The notes: generated from the letters alone by a model not told the origin. DNA of 7,566 nt from DATJWY01 sp035500775 (GCA_035500775.1 DATJWY010000018.1:1-7566), one strand, 5' to 3'; counted from the first letter of the stretch, positions 1 through 6,845 are shown. Made by a program: numbers and translations.

Positions 1-1051
1 CGAGGTCGGCGGCGAGGCCCGGCGCGAGACGGCCGCGATCGGCCAACCCAACGACATCAGCCGGCCCGGAGGTGATCAGCGCCACGGCCTCCGGCAAGGT
101 CAGAACATTCTGAGCGGCGGCGAGGAAGGCGGCCTCCAGCATCGAGGCCGGCACGTAGTCCGAGGCCAGAGCGTCCAGCAGCCCTTCGCGGATGAGGTCC
201 AACACCGCGACATTGCCCGAATGCGAGCCGCCGCGCACGATGTTCGGCGCACCGGCAATGCTGCGCATCCCGTGCCTCTTCGCCGCCCTTGCCGCCACCA
301 GCGACACCGGGAATTCGGTGATCCCGATGCCCTCCGCCGCGTTGCGCGCGACCTCCTCTTCCGTGCGGTCGTCATGCGAGGCAAGCGGGATGCCGCGGCG
401 CTTCACCTCCGCCACGGTCCAGGCGCGGTTGGCGTTATGGTTGGCATGGTGGCTGGCTTGCATCTGCGCGATGATGTCCTCGATCTCCTCCGCCCCGAAG
501 CCCTCCCCCGCGCGCATTTTCCGGTAGCGCTCAATATCGGTGTACTGCCCCCCGATGCCGGGGCTGTGGTCCATGACGGAGATCAGCCGCACCAGCGAAT
601 CATCGAGGACTGGCGCCAGCATCCCCGGCATTTCCGCCGCCGGCAACTCGCACCGCAGATGCAGGAGGTGCTCGACCTTGAGCGCCTCCGCCGCGTTCAG
701 CGCCTTAAGGTCGGCATAACCGTCCTCGAAAGTTTTGTTGCGTTCCTTCTCGAAGCCGATATCGCCGAGGCAGAGCGCGTCGAACACCGTGGTGATGCCG
801 GCAGCGGCGCATTGCGCGTCATGACTCAGCAGCGCCGAGCGCGATGGCCAGCGGGCGTTGCTGCGCGGCTGAGCCTGGCGCTCCAGATTATCGGTGTGCA
901 GGTCGATGATGCCGGGGATTAAAAAATCGCCTTCCAGGTCGATCCCCTCGCCCGCCGCCTCAAGGCTGGCGATGAAGCCGTTCTCGGTGGTGAGTCCGCC
1001 ATTTCGTACTTCGTGCGGCAGCACGAGGCGGGCATTGATGAATGTCGTCAT
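1..1051 (-). CDS. phnM: Alpha-D-ribose 1-methylphosphonate 5-triphosphate diphosphatase PhnM (3' end cut by window)
   Basis: Cytoplasmic amidohydrolase-superfamily enzyme of the C-P lyase pathway. It releases pyrophosphate from ribose 1-alkylphosphonate 5-triphosphate, giving the 5-phosphate that PhnJ cleaves. Reading from the ATG at 1051 gives 350 uninterrupted codons to the left edge; the family is about 378-380 residues, so roughly 28-30 C-terminal residues lie outside. The N-terminus (MTTFINARLVLPHEV) aligns with E. coli PhnM (MIINNVKLVLENEV). Visible family motifs are HTDNLE at 52-57 (in place of the usual HxH), SHD at 76-78, HLRCE at 131-135, MDHSPG at 160-165, SHDD at 225-228, PNIVRGGSHSGN at 269-280 and SDYVPAS from 297, where D298 probably supplies the late metal-ligand Asp. 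The start overlaps the phnL stop as ATGA, and AAAGGA (1058-1063) sits 6 nt upstream. The gene is last of the phn set in view; whether phnN, phnP or transporter genes follow is not visible. Confidence 0.96.
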   Translation of the reverse strand, partial: MTTFINARLVLPHEVRNGGLTTENGFIASLEAAGEGIDLEGDFLIPGIIDLHTDNLERQAQPRSNARWPSRSALLSHDAQCAAAGITTVFDALCLGDIGFEKERNKTFEDGYADLKALNAAEALKVEHLLHLRCELPAAEMPGMLAPVLDDSLVRLISVMDHSPGIGGQYTDIERYRKMRAGEGFGAEEIEDIIAQMQASHHANHNANRAWTVAEVKRRGIPLASHDDRTEEEVARNAAEGIGITEFPVSLVAARAAKRHGMRSIAGAPNIVRGGSHSGNVAVLDLIREGLLDALASDYVPASMLEAAFLAAAQNVLTLPEAVALITSGPADVVGLADRGRLAPGLAADL

Positions 1052-1743
1052 ATGTCTTCCTTTGCAGGTTCGAGCCGCAATACCGTATCGGCCACCGCGT
1101 CGCGCACAAAACTGTCGTGAAAAATGCCAATCATCGCGGCTCCACGGGCCTTGGCCTCGTTCATCAGTGTGATGACGATGTCGCGGTTGGCGGGATCGAG
1201 CGAGGCGGTGGGCTCGTCCAGCAACAGTACCGGCCAATCGCAGACAAAAGCGCGGGCAAGGTTCACACGCTGCTGCTCACCGCCCGAGAAAGTGACCGGC
1301 GGCAGCACGTGCAGGCGTGGGGCGACACCAAGCCGTCCGAGTAATTCGGCCGCCTTGGCGTGCGCCTCGTCCGACGCGACGCCGCGTTCCAGCAGCGGCG
1401 CCGCGACAACGTCGACCGCGGATACCCGCGGGATGGCGCGCAAGAATTGCGAGACATAGCCCAGCGTCTCGCGCCGGATGGCGAGCACATCGGCGGGCTG
1501 GGCGGTGGCGATATCCACCATTTGTCCCTCCTGGCGCACCAGGATCTTGCCGGTATCAACAAGGTAATTGCCGTACAAGGCGCGCAGCAGGGTGGATTTG
1601 CCAGCACCGGACGGGCCGGTGAGGGCGATGCATTCGCCCGCGCGCAGGATGATCCCGGCGTCGCGCAGCACCTTCAGCCGCGTACCGTTCTGCAGATGCA
1701 GGATAAAGGTTTTCTCAAGCCCGGAGGCTTCCAGCATGATCAT
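1048..1743 (-). CDS. phnL: C-P lyase ABC-type ATPase subunit PhnL
   Basis: ABC-type ATPase of 231 residues, close to the family length. Together with PhnG, PhnH and PhnI it is needed to make ribose 1-alkylphosphonate 5-triphosphate from ATP and phosphonate. It acts with the C-P lyase core complex, not with a membrane permease. Motifs: Walker A GPSGAGKST at 43-51; Q-loop at Q99 within YVSQFLRAIPR, typical of PhnL; ABC signature SGGEQQRV at 153-160; Walker B VLLLDEP at 172-178 followed by the D-loop SLD; switch His at H209 (GIFHD). The start ATG (1743) overlaps the phnK stop as ATGA. No Shine-Dalgarno is visible before it, so translation probably depends on coupling to phnK. An in-frame Met at codon 3 is a possible alternative start. 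The 3' end overlaps phnM by 4 nt. The FLRAIPR stretch and the position between phnK and phnM separate it from LolD-like exporter ATPases. Confidence 0.96.
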   Translation of the reverse strand: MIMLEASGLEKTFILHLQNGTRLKVLRDAGIILRAGECIALTGPSGAGKSTLLRALYGNYLVDTGKILVRQEGQMVDIATAQPADVLAIRRETLGYVSQFLRAIPRVSAVDVVAAPLLERGVASDEAHAKAAELLGRLGVAPRLHVLPPVTFSGGEQQRVNLARAFVCDWPVLLLDEPTASLDPANRDIVITLMNEAKARGAAMIGIFHDSFVRDAVADTVLRLEPAKEDI

Positions 1744-2504
1744 GTCGGCAGCACCGAGGAAACGAGCAATTGGGTATATTCATGGTGTGGATCGTCCAGC
1801 ACCTGATCGGTGAGACCGGACTCGACGATGCGTCCGCGCCGCATCACGACGATCCGATCGGCCAGAAGCCGCGCCACGCCGATATCATGCGTTACCAGCA
1901 CGGCGGCCAAGCCGAGCCGGCGCACCAGGCCGCGGATGAGATCGAGGATGCGCGCCTGCACCGAAACGTCGAGCCCGCCCGTTGGTTCATCCATGAAGAC
2001 GAGTTCCGGACCCGTGACCAGGGTGGCCGCGATTTGCAGACGTTGCAGCATGCCGCCGGAGAAATGGCGGGGCAGATCATCGAGCCGCGCCGGGTCGATC
2101 TCCACCGCCTCAAGCCAATGGGCGGCGGTGCGGCGTATATCACCGTAATGACGTGCCCCTGAGGCCATCAGCCGCTCGCCGATATTGCCGCCGGCGGTGA
2201 TGGAAAGACGCAGCGCCTGGCGCGGGTCCTGCTGGATGAATCCCCAGCGCGCCCGTTGCAGCCGGCGCAGCTCCAGCTCGCCAAGCGCCGAGAGCGGCGC
2301 CAGCCCGGTGCCGCGATCGTAATACACCTCGCCTTCATCCGCCGAGGCACGTCCGGCCAGAACATTGAGCAAGGTGGATTTGCCGGACCCGCTCTCGCCG
2401 ACGATGGCGAGAATCTCATGTCTGCGCAGCGACAGCGAGACACCGTCCAGCGCCTCCAGATTGGCGAAACGCTTGTGCAAATTCTGCGCTTGCAAAAGCG
2501 TCAT
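1740..2504 (-). CDS. phnK: C-P lyase ABC-type ATPase subunit PhnK
   Basis: ABC-type ATPase of 254 residues (E. coli PhnK has 252). It docks on PhnJ in the C-P lyase complex, where ATP hydrolysis is thought to open the complex for turnover. Motifs: Walker A GESGSGKST at 36-44; Q-loop around Q91-Q92 (GFIQQDPR); a PhnK-typical stretch GGNIGERLMASGARHYGDIR around 105-124; signature SGGMLQRLQ at 149-157; Walker B LVFMDEP at 168-174; switch His H206 (VTHD); C-terminal VLDDPHHEYTQLLVSSVL, also near-identical to E. coli. The frame stays open to 2615, but the first 37 codons of that longer frame match nothing and lie inside phnJ. The ATG at 2504 is chosen because it gives the family N-terminus, overlaps the phnJ stop as ATGA, and has AGGGGAGA (2511-2518) 6 nt upstream. 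The family resembles OppD/DppD-type ATPases, but the sequence match and context are specific for PhnK. Confidence 0.97.
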   Translation of the reverse strand: MTLLQAQNLHKRFANLEALDGVSLSLRRHEILAIVGESGSGKSTLLNVLAGRASADEGEVYYDRGTGLAPLSALGELELRRLQRARWGFIQQDPRQALRLSITAGGNIGERLMASGARHYGDIRRTAAHWLEAVEIDPARLDDLPRHFSGGMLQRLQIAATLVTGPELVFMDEPTGGLDVSVQARILDLIRGLVRRLGLAAVLVTHDIGVARLLADRIVVMRRGRIVESGLTDQVLDDPHHEYTQLLVSSVLPT

Positions 2505-3334
2505 CGTGTTTCTCCCCTGCGGGTGTCGCAGTAATCGGTGTCGGAACAAACGAACATCTTGGTTCCCTGATCGTCGGAGATGATCTCGTCGAGATAGGAA
2601 TCCGCGGCCCCGCACAAGGCGCAGACGGCATCGGCGCGGCCGGGATGGAAGGGGTGGTCCTCGAAATCCAGCGAGCGCACACGTGTATAGGGCGGCAAGG
2701 CGTAGATGCGTTTTTCTCGTCCGGCGCCAAACAGCTGTAAGGCCGGCGACATATCGAGCTTGGGATTGTCGAAGGCCGGAATTGGCGAGGGCGACATCAG
2801 ATAGCGCTCATTCGCCACCACCGGATAATCGTAGGACAGGGCGACGCGGCCGAAACGGGTGATCTCCTCGTACAGCTTGACATGCATCGCACCGTAATCG
2901 GCGATGGCGTGCATGCGCGCGGCCACCGCGCGGCTAGGCTCCAGCCGGTAAAGGGGCTCGGGCATCGGCACCTGATAGACGATGATCTGGCCGGCCTGCA
3001 GCGGCGTCTCCGGTATGCGGTGGCGCGTTTGGATGATGCTTGCCTCCTGCGTGCGCGTGGTCGTCGCAGTGCCCGCAGTGCGTTCGAAAAAGCCGCGGAT
3101 GGAGACAGCGTTGGTGGTGTCGTCGGCACCCTGGTCGATCACCTTCAACACGTCCTCGGGACCGAGTATGGCGGCGGTGAGCTGGATGCCGCCAGTGCCC
3201 CAGCCATAAGGCAGCGGCATCTCACGGCTGGCGAAGGGGATCTGATGCCCCGGAATCGCCACAGCCTTGAGGATGGCGCGGCGGATCATCCGCTTCGTCT
3301 GCTCATCCAGATAGGCGAAATTATAGCCTTCCAT
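2501..3334 (-). CDS. phnJ: Radical-SAM C-P lyase PhnJ (alpha-D-ribose 1-methylphosphonate 5-phosphate C-P lyase)
   Basis: The enzyme that breaks the carbon-phosphorus bond. A [4Fe-4S] cluster reductively cleaves SAM, a glycyl/thiyl radical attacks the ribose 1-alkylphosphonate 5-phosphate, and alkane plus ribose 1,2-cyclic phosphate 5-phosphate are released. It has 277 residues (E. coli 281). Cysteines C238, C241, C263 and C269 (CALC...CSDTDYC) have exactly the spacing of E. coli C241, C244, C266 and C272, the first three being cluster ligands and the last the thiyl residue. G29 in AVAIPGH matches the E. coli radical Gly32. Other near-identical blocks are GYNFAYLDEQTKRMIRRAIL, PYGWGTGGIQLTA, DQGADDTTNAVSIR and LQLFGAGREKRIYA. 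The open frame extends to 3466, but the extra 44 codons are phnI antiframe noise. The ATG at 3334 has AAGGAGG (3341-3347) 6 nt upstream and gives the family N-terminus. It overlaps the end of phnI by 14 nt. Confidence 0.98.
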   Translation of the reverse strand: MEGYNFAYLDEQTKRMIRRAILKAVAIPGHQIPFASREMPLPYGWGTGGIQLTAAILGPEDVLKVIDQGADDTTNAVSIRGFFERTAGTATTTRTQEASIIQTRHRIPETPLQAGQIIVYQVPMPEPLYRLEPSRAVAARMHAIADYGAMHVKLYEEITRFGRVALSYDYPVVANERYLMSPSPIPAFDNPKLDMSPALQLFGAGREKRIYALPPYTRVRSLDFEDHPFHPGRADAVCALCGAADSYLDEIISDDQGTKMFVCSDTDYCDTRRGETR

Positions 3335-4394
3335 CTTCCGCCTCCTTGCGCATGGCGCGTATGGTCTCGAGCTCGCTCTGGAAATCGACATGGTGCGGCA
3401 GCTTGAGATGCTCGACGAAGCCGGTGGCCTCGATATTGTCACAGTGGGAAAGCACAAATTCCACATCCTGTGCCGGAGCTTTCACCTCCTCGCCCAGCTC
3501 GGCCGCACGCATGGCGCGGTCCACCAGCGACATGGCGATCGCCTTGCGGTCGGCATGGCCGAAGCAGAGCCCGTAGCCGCGCGTGAATTGCGGCGGCGCG
3601 GTTTTGCTGCCGGTGAATTGGTTGACCATCTGACATTCCGAGATGGTAATGTCGCCGATCTCGATGGCAAACCCCAACTCGGGCGGCACCAGGGTCACAG
3701 CCACCTCGCCGATGCGCAACTCGGCGACGAACGGGTGGTTATGGCCGTAGCCACGCTGGGTGGAGTAGCCGAGCGCCAGAAGAAACCCCTCGTCGCCTCG
3801 CGCTAGGGCTTGCAGGCGGACATCGCGCGGCGCGGGAAAGTCGAGCGGTTCCATAGTGAGGTCGGTGGGAGGGGCGCCTGTCGCCTCGCCGCCATCCGGC
3901 TCCAGCAGCGCCTCGGCACCGAGAAAATCGGTCACGCGCGGCATCGCGGCGCCGGATATTTCGGCCCGGGGTGCGGGGGGAGGCGCGTCATCGAGCCCGA
4001 AATCGAGCAACCGGTGGGTGTAGTCGGCGGTCGGGCCAAGACGCTGGCCACCGGGCAAGTCCTTGAAGATGGCGGAGATGCGCCGGATTGGCCGCATGGC
4101 GCCAGTGTCCACCGGCTCGGCATCGACGAGGCGTGACAAGGTGGTGCGGTAGGCACGGACCAAAAACGCCGCCTCGATGAGATCGCCCTGCGCCTGCTTG
4201 ATGGCGAGCGCCGCCAGCACCGGGTCATAGAGCCCGCCTTCGGCCATAACGCGATCCACGGCGCGGCCGAGCTGGCTGGCGATCTGCGCCACCATGACCG
4301 CCGGCAGCGCCGGATCGCCGCGCCGCTGCTCGGTGGCCCAGCCATGCGCCGCCCCGATCGCGGCCTCGCCGCCTTTAACTGCTACATAGGCCAT
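3321..4394 (-). CDS. phnI: C-P lyase core subunit PhnI (phosphonate:ATP ribosyl-triphosphate transferase / nucleosidase)
   Basis: Central subunit of the PhnGHIJ complex. It displaces adenine from ATP with the phosphonate to form ribose 1-alkylphosphonate 5-triphosphate, and alone it acts as a purine nucleosidase. It has 357 residues (E. coli about 354). Recognisable blocks are the N-terminus MAYVAVKGGEAAI, GGLYDPVLAALAIKQAQGDL (53-72), YRTTLSRL (82-89), ALGYSTQRGYGHNHPF (207-222), CQMVNQFTGSKTAPPQFTRG (254-273), CFGHADRKAIAMSLVDRA (277-294) and SHCDNIEATGFVEHLKLPHH (316-335). H329 and H334 correspond to the E. coli His328/His333 pair reported as a metal site at the PhnI-PhnJ interface. The ATG at 4394 lies 1 nt after the phnH stop, with AGGAGG (4401-4406) 6 nt upstream. 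The segment around residues 135-180 (Pro/Ala/Gly-rich) is the least conserved-looking part and is probably a loop. Confidence 0.97.
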   Translation of the reverse strand: MAYVAVKGGEAAIGAAHGWATEQRRGDPALPAVMVAQIASQLGRAVDRVMAEGGLYDPVLAALAIKQAQGDLIEAAFLVRAYRTTLSRLVDAEPVDTGAMRPIRRISAIFKDLPGGQRLGPTADYTHRLLDFGLDDAPPPAPRAEISGAAMPRVTDFLGAEALLEPDGGEATGAPPTDLTMEPLDFPAPRDVRLQALARGDEGFLLALGYSTQRGYGHNHPFVAELRIGEVAVTLVPPELGFAIEIGDITISECQMVNQFTGSKTAPPQFTRGYGLCFGHADRKAIAMSLVDRAMRAAELGEEVKAPAQDVEFVLSHCDNIEATGFVEHLKLPHHVDFQSELETIRAMRKEAEDGRL

Positions 4395-4395
4395 G

Positions 4396-4959
4396 TCACG
4401 CCTCCTCGATTGTCAGGCTGCGCGGCAGTGCCAGCACCGAGGCGCCAGCGCAGAGCAAAATGTCCACCCCGCGTGGTGCGGTGAATGTCTGCGCCCGCCA
4501 TTCTGGCAAAAACGCCGCATCCAGCGGCAGGGATGCAATGATGGGGTGGGCCAGCCCCGGACCGGAGAGACGGAAAGGCGCCTCCCCCACGCGTCCGTCG
4601 CAGTCCAGGATCAGGGTGGCGCCATCCTCGGGCGCTTCGGCCGTGCCCTGCGGCAGGCTGGCCAGCGCCGGGCGCCGGCGCGCGACACAGAACATTGCCT
4701 CCGCCGGGGCAACGATGTGTGCGCCAGTATGGAAAACGAGCCAATCGCGCGCAGCCTCGGCATCGGGCAGGGCGATGGGCGTCGTTGCGTCGGCCAACGT
4801 CAGCAGTGCGGCAGCGGCGGCGGCGGAAAGCCCCGGCGGCGGGGTAAGCGCCGCCGGCAATTCGACTGCCGTACCCGGCGAGGAGAATGCGCCTAAAATG
4901 GCTCGAAAACAGGCTTGGGCTTCCAGGGGGGATGTGAAGCCGGGCGTAAGATTGTTCAT
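4396..4959 (-). CDS. phnH: C-P lyase core subunit PhnH
   Basis: Non-catalytic core subunit of C-P lyase, a PLP-transferase-like fold without cofactor that dimerises and binds at the PhnI/PhnJ surface. It is required for formation of the ribose triphosphate intermediate. It has 187 residues (E. coli 194). Family features: N-terminal FRAILGAFSSPGT (18-30), equivalent to the usual FR..L.AMARPG motif; a central LTLADATTPI (53-62); FHTGA (76-80); LSGPGL (131-136); and C-terminal FTAPRGVDILLCAG...ALPRSLTIEEA. The start at 4959 overlaps the phnG stop as ATGA, and no good Shine-Dalgarno precedes it, so coupling to phnG translation is likely. The protein is rich in Ala and Pro (TPPPGLSAAAAAALL at 39-53), which is common in high-GC genomes. 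Confidence 0.95.
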   Translation of the reverse strand: MNNLTPGFTSPLEAQACFRAILGAFSSPGTAVELPAALTPPPGLSAAAAAALLTLADATTPIALPDAEAARDWLVFHTGAHIVAPAEAMFCVARRRPALASLPQGTAEAPEDGATLILDCDGRVGEAPFRLSGPGLAHPIIASLPLDAAFLPEWRAQTFTAPRGVDILLCAGASVLALPRSLTIEEA

Positions 4960-5405
4960 CCGCGCATCGCCGTAAGGGTAAAGAATTTAACCTCGGTGGC
5001 GGCGGCGCGGGCCTGTTCTGCCGTCCGGCGCGCCGCCTGGGCATCGGCCAAAGGCACCAGCACGGCCTCGTGATAGGCCGGATATAGAGCCGGATCCTGC
5101 AAGGCCGCATCCAACCGCGCGATCAACTCAACTTGGGCACGGTCGCGTCCGGCCGCGTAGCCATGGCCAATCCGCCCAGCCTCGTCGCGCACGGAGCAGC
5201 GGGAGATCGTCATCTCGCCGAGGTTAAAAGGGGCACCTCCGCCACCGGCACGGCCACGCACCATGGACATGCCGCTCTCCGGCCCGCGCAAGCGGGTGAA
5301 ACCGGGCAATTGCGGCGCGCTGTTGAGATGGGTTTTGATTTCGGTGGCACTGGCCCTGGCCAAAACACCAAGCCAGGCCGGACGGCTAAAAATTGGCTCT
5401 ATCAT
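4956..5405 (-). CDS. phnG: C-P lyase core subunit PhnG
   Basis: Small core subunit that pairs with PhnI in the C-P lyase complex and is required with PhnH and PhnL for attaching phosphonate to the ribose of ATP. From the ATG at 5405 it has 149 residues (E. coli 150). Visible family features: WLGVLARASATEI near the start (11-23), GMSMVRGRAGGGGAPFNLGE (45-64), TISRCSV (67-73), GHGYAAGRD (81-89; E. coli has LGYSWVQGRD) and the C-terminal ATEVKFFTLTAMRG (E. coli VDFFTMVRG). The frame continues to a TTG at 5471, but the 22 extra codons would run through the hairpin at 5442-5474, so the ATG is preferred. No clear Shine-Dalgarno precedes this ATG (the bases just before it read ACATCTCCAC), which is weak for the first gene of an operon. 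It is first of the phn set, with only 77 bp to the upstream porin stop. Confidence 0.94.
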   Translation of the reverse strand: MIEPIFSRPAWLGVLARASATEIKTHLNSAPQLPGFTRLRGPESGMSMVRGRAGGGGAPFNLGEMTISRCSVRDEAGRIGHGYAAGRDRAQVELIARLDAALQDPALYPAYHEAVLVPLADAQAARRTAEQARAAATEVKFFTLTAMRG

Positions 5406-5441
5406 GTGGAGATGTCTATATAACTTGCGGTTAAGCGTAAA

Positions 5442-5474
5442 GCCTTGGAGAGGGGGGTTTTCCCTCTCCAAGGC
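5442..5474 (-). terminator. Hairpin terminator/attenuator between porin and phnG
   Basis: Perfect inverted repeat: arm 5442-5454 pairs with 5462-5474 over 13 bp (GCCTTGGAGAGGG with CCCTCTCCAAGGC), with a 7-nt loop. It starts 8 nt past the porin stop codon and ends 36 nt before the phnG ATG. On the minus strand it is followed by TTTACGC, a short, interrupted T tract, so termination may be incomplete. The plus-strand side has no T tract, so it acts, if at all, for minus-strand transcripts. Confidence 0.75.
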
Positions 5475-5482
5475 ATGTTCAT

Positions 5483-6688
5483 TCAGAAAACCAGACCGGC
5501 TTCCAGCATGCCGACGAACTGATTTGTCCCATGGCCGGAATTGCCAAAAGCACCAGTGGTGCCATCGCCGGTGTAGGAGCCGTTCAGCAGATGCACATAG
5601 CCGGCGTTCGCACGGGCATAAATCTGCTTGTACTGCCAGGTCGGAGCGACAGAGAAACCGACGACGCGGGCATTCGGCGCCAGGAACCAGCTATTATAAG
5701 AAGTGTCGCCATTGCTCCTGGCATATTCCACCCAGGCGCCAAGCGAGTACGGAGAGGTGCCGAAAGCATAGTCCACGAACAAAGCGCCGCCGTAATTGTC
5801 GGTGAATTTAGGAATTACCGCGCGCGCGCCATAGCTGGCATAGTGGTGGTTCGCCTTGGCATAGGCATACTGCACTTCCGGCACCAGATTCAGGTTACCG
5901 ATCGTAGTGCTGTACCACAGGCTGTACACATTATAATTGGTGGACAACTCATTGCCATTGGCCACGTAGTCCTGATTGTAAGCGTAGGCGTTGGGGCCTG
6001 TATTGCCAAACGCGACGCCACCCGAGACATTCAGATTGTTGTTGGCGTCGAAAGTATAGGTGCCGAGGAACTGCAGATAGTTGAACACGCCTGAGTCGGT
6101 GCCGTCGCCGTAGAGCACCGTCACGTCGGCTGGGCCTTTGGTGTATTCGACCTGGACACCGCGGCTGTTGCTGTTCGTGACATAATACAGGACGGTGTCC
6201 ATCGAGGTCGGATTATTCCACGGGAAGGTGGATTCGTAGCCCTCTAGCGAACCCATCTGGCCGGCGGAGATTTTCAGCCCGTCAATCGGCGCCAGGGTCA
6301 CATAAGCATTCCGCAAAGGCCCCAAGGTGAAGTGATTGGTGGTGGCCTCCTTGGGCCGGTTAGCGCCAAGCGTGTAGGTCTTGAAGCCGGCCACCTGGAA
6401 TGTGAACTGCACCAGGCCGGAGTTCTTTTTCAGCTGGATCATGTAAGAGTTAAGATCCATGCCGTCCGTATAGTCGCTCGCCAGGCTGTTGCCCTTATGT
6501 GCCGTGTCGGCGGCGCCGGTTTGCACATAGGCATTGCCGTCCATGGCGGCGGACACTTCCAGTTGGCCGAGCGGTCCACCGTCGATATTGACGCCGGCGG
6601 GGCCGTTCAAGGCGCGCGCGGCATGCGGCGCGATGAGGCTTGTGCCGGCCAGAAGGCAAGCGGCAAGCCAAGGCAGTTGTATCTTCAC
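5483..6688 (-). CDS. Outer-membrane beta-barrel porin (OmpL-like / Bbp2 type)
   Basis: Predicted secreted outer-membrane channel of 401 residues. It begins with a Sec signal peptide: two basic residues (MK...), a hydrophobic stretch (LPWLAACLLAGTSLIA) and an AxA-type site ARA at 24-26 before LNGPAG. The mature part (about 375 residues) consists of alternating polar and aromatic strands rich in Gly, Asn, Tyr and Thr, for example NAYVTLAPIDGLKISAGQMG and SLWYSTTIGNLNLVPEVQYA. It ends in Phe (EAGLVF), the usual BAM recognition end of a porin. The composition and the GLKISAGQ...ESTFPWNNPT block fit the OmpL-like beta-barrel porin-2 family; I infer the family from memory and did not search. The start is GTG at 6688, the first start after an in-frame TAA, with AGGAG 9 nt upstream. 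It is co-oriented with the phn genes and directly upstream, so it could serve phosphonate or phosphate-ester uptake, but the substrate is unknown. Confidence 0.85.
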   Translation of the reverse strand: MKIQLPWLAACLLAGTSLIAPHAARALNGPAGVNIDGGPLGQLEVSAAMDGNAYVQTGAADTAHKGNSLASDYTDGMDLNSYMIQLKKNSGLVQFTFQVAGFKTYTLGANRPKEATTNHFTLGPLRNAYVTLAPIDGLKISAGQMGSLEGYESTFPWNNPTSMDTVLYYVTNSNSRGVQVEYTKGPADVTVLYGDGTDSGVFNYLQFLGTYTFDANNNLNVSGGVAFGNTGPNAYAYNQDYVANGNELSTNYNVYSLWYSTTIGNLNLVPEVQYAYAKANHHYASYGARAVIPKFTDNYGGALFVDYAFGTSPYSLGAWVEYARSNGDTSYNSWFLAPNARVVGFSVAPTWQYKQIYARANAGYVHLLNGSYTGDGTTGAFGNSGHGTNQFVGMLEAGLVF

Positions 6689-6697
6689 TGCGTGAAA

Positions 6698-6702
6698 CTC
6701 CT
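6698..6702 (-). promoter_or_regulatory. Ribosome binding site of the porin GTG start
   Basis: AGGAG on the minus strand lies 9 nt before the GTG at 6688. It is the only good Shine-Dalgarno match near the beginning of the frame, and an in-frame TAA (6704-6706) just upstream rules out a longer protein. It therefore supports the GTG as the true start and the full signal peptide. Confidence 0.6.
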
Positions 6703-6753
6703 GTTATTGCGGTCTTCTGCGCGATTGTTGCCGGCGACTAAATTGCGGCCAAC

Positions 6754-6816
6754 ACATCTAGATGTCTAGATTAACTATCAAGCGCCGTAAAGGATTTATT
6801 GATTGGATATCTAGAT
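6754..6816. promoter_or_regulatory. Candidate operator: cluster of TCTAGA-centred palindromes upstream of the porin
   Basis: Three TCTAGA cores occur in 63 bp. ACATCTAGATGT (6754-6765) is a perfect 12-bp palindrome. It overlaps ATCTAGA-TG-TCTAGAT (6756-6771), a perfect 7-bp inverted repeat with a 2-nt centre. ATCTAGAT recurs as a palindrome at 6809-6816. The tetramer CTAG is generally scarce in proteobacterial DNA, so the cluster in front of the porin start looks like a binding site for a dimeric repressor or activator. The regulator is unknown and none is encoded in the window. Confidence 0.45.
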
Positions 6817-6845
6817 GAGTTGTGAGAAGTTTTTGTGTCGCTTAC

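Noticed and set aside
221..922. Plus-strand open frame of 233 codons
   Set aside because: It lies exactly antisense to phnM, is rich in Arg/Ala/His as expected from an antisense frame of a high-GC gene, and resembles no family.
2505..2615. N-terminal extension of phnK
   Set aside because: The 37 extra codons fall inside phnJ, match nothing, and bypass the ATGA junction and its Shine-Dalgarno.
3335..3466. N-terminal extension of phnJ
   Set aside because: The 44 extra codons are an off-frame reading of phnI; the ATG at 3334 has a strong ribosome site and the family N-terminus.
4382..5110. Minus-strand open frame of 242 codons over phnH and phnG
   Set aside because: It overlaps phnH and phnG in another frame, and its translation is Arg/Pro/Gly-rich noise, whereas PhnG and PhnH match their families over full length.
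5406..5441. Possible phnG promoter (TTTACG ... TATATA)
   Set aside because: The spacing between the two elements is about 13 nt, too short for a normal sigma-70 promoter, so it was not called.
5406..5471. TTG-started extension of phnG
   Set aside because: It would place codons inside the hairpin at 5442-5474 and make the protein longer than the family.
5531..6094. Plus-strand frame of 187 codons, and a second one at 6332-6769, antisense to the porin
   Set aside because: The porin frame has a signal peptide, beta-barrel pattern and terminal Phe; the antisense frames have Val/Ile/Gly-rich repeats typical of a reversed barrel gene and no ribosome site.
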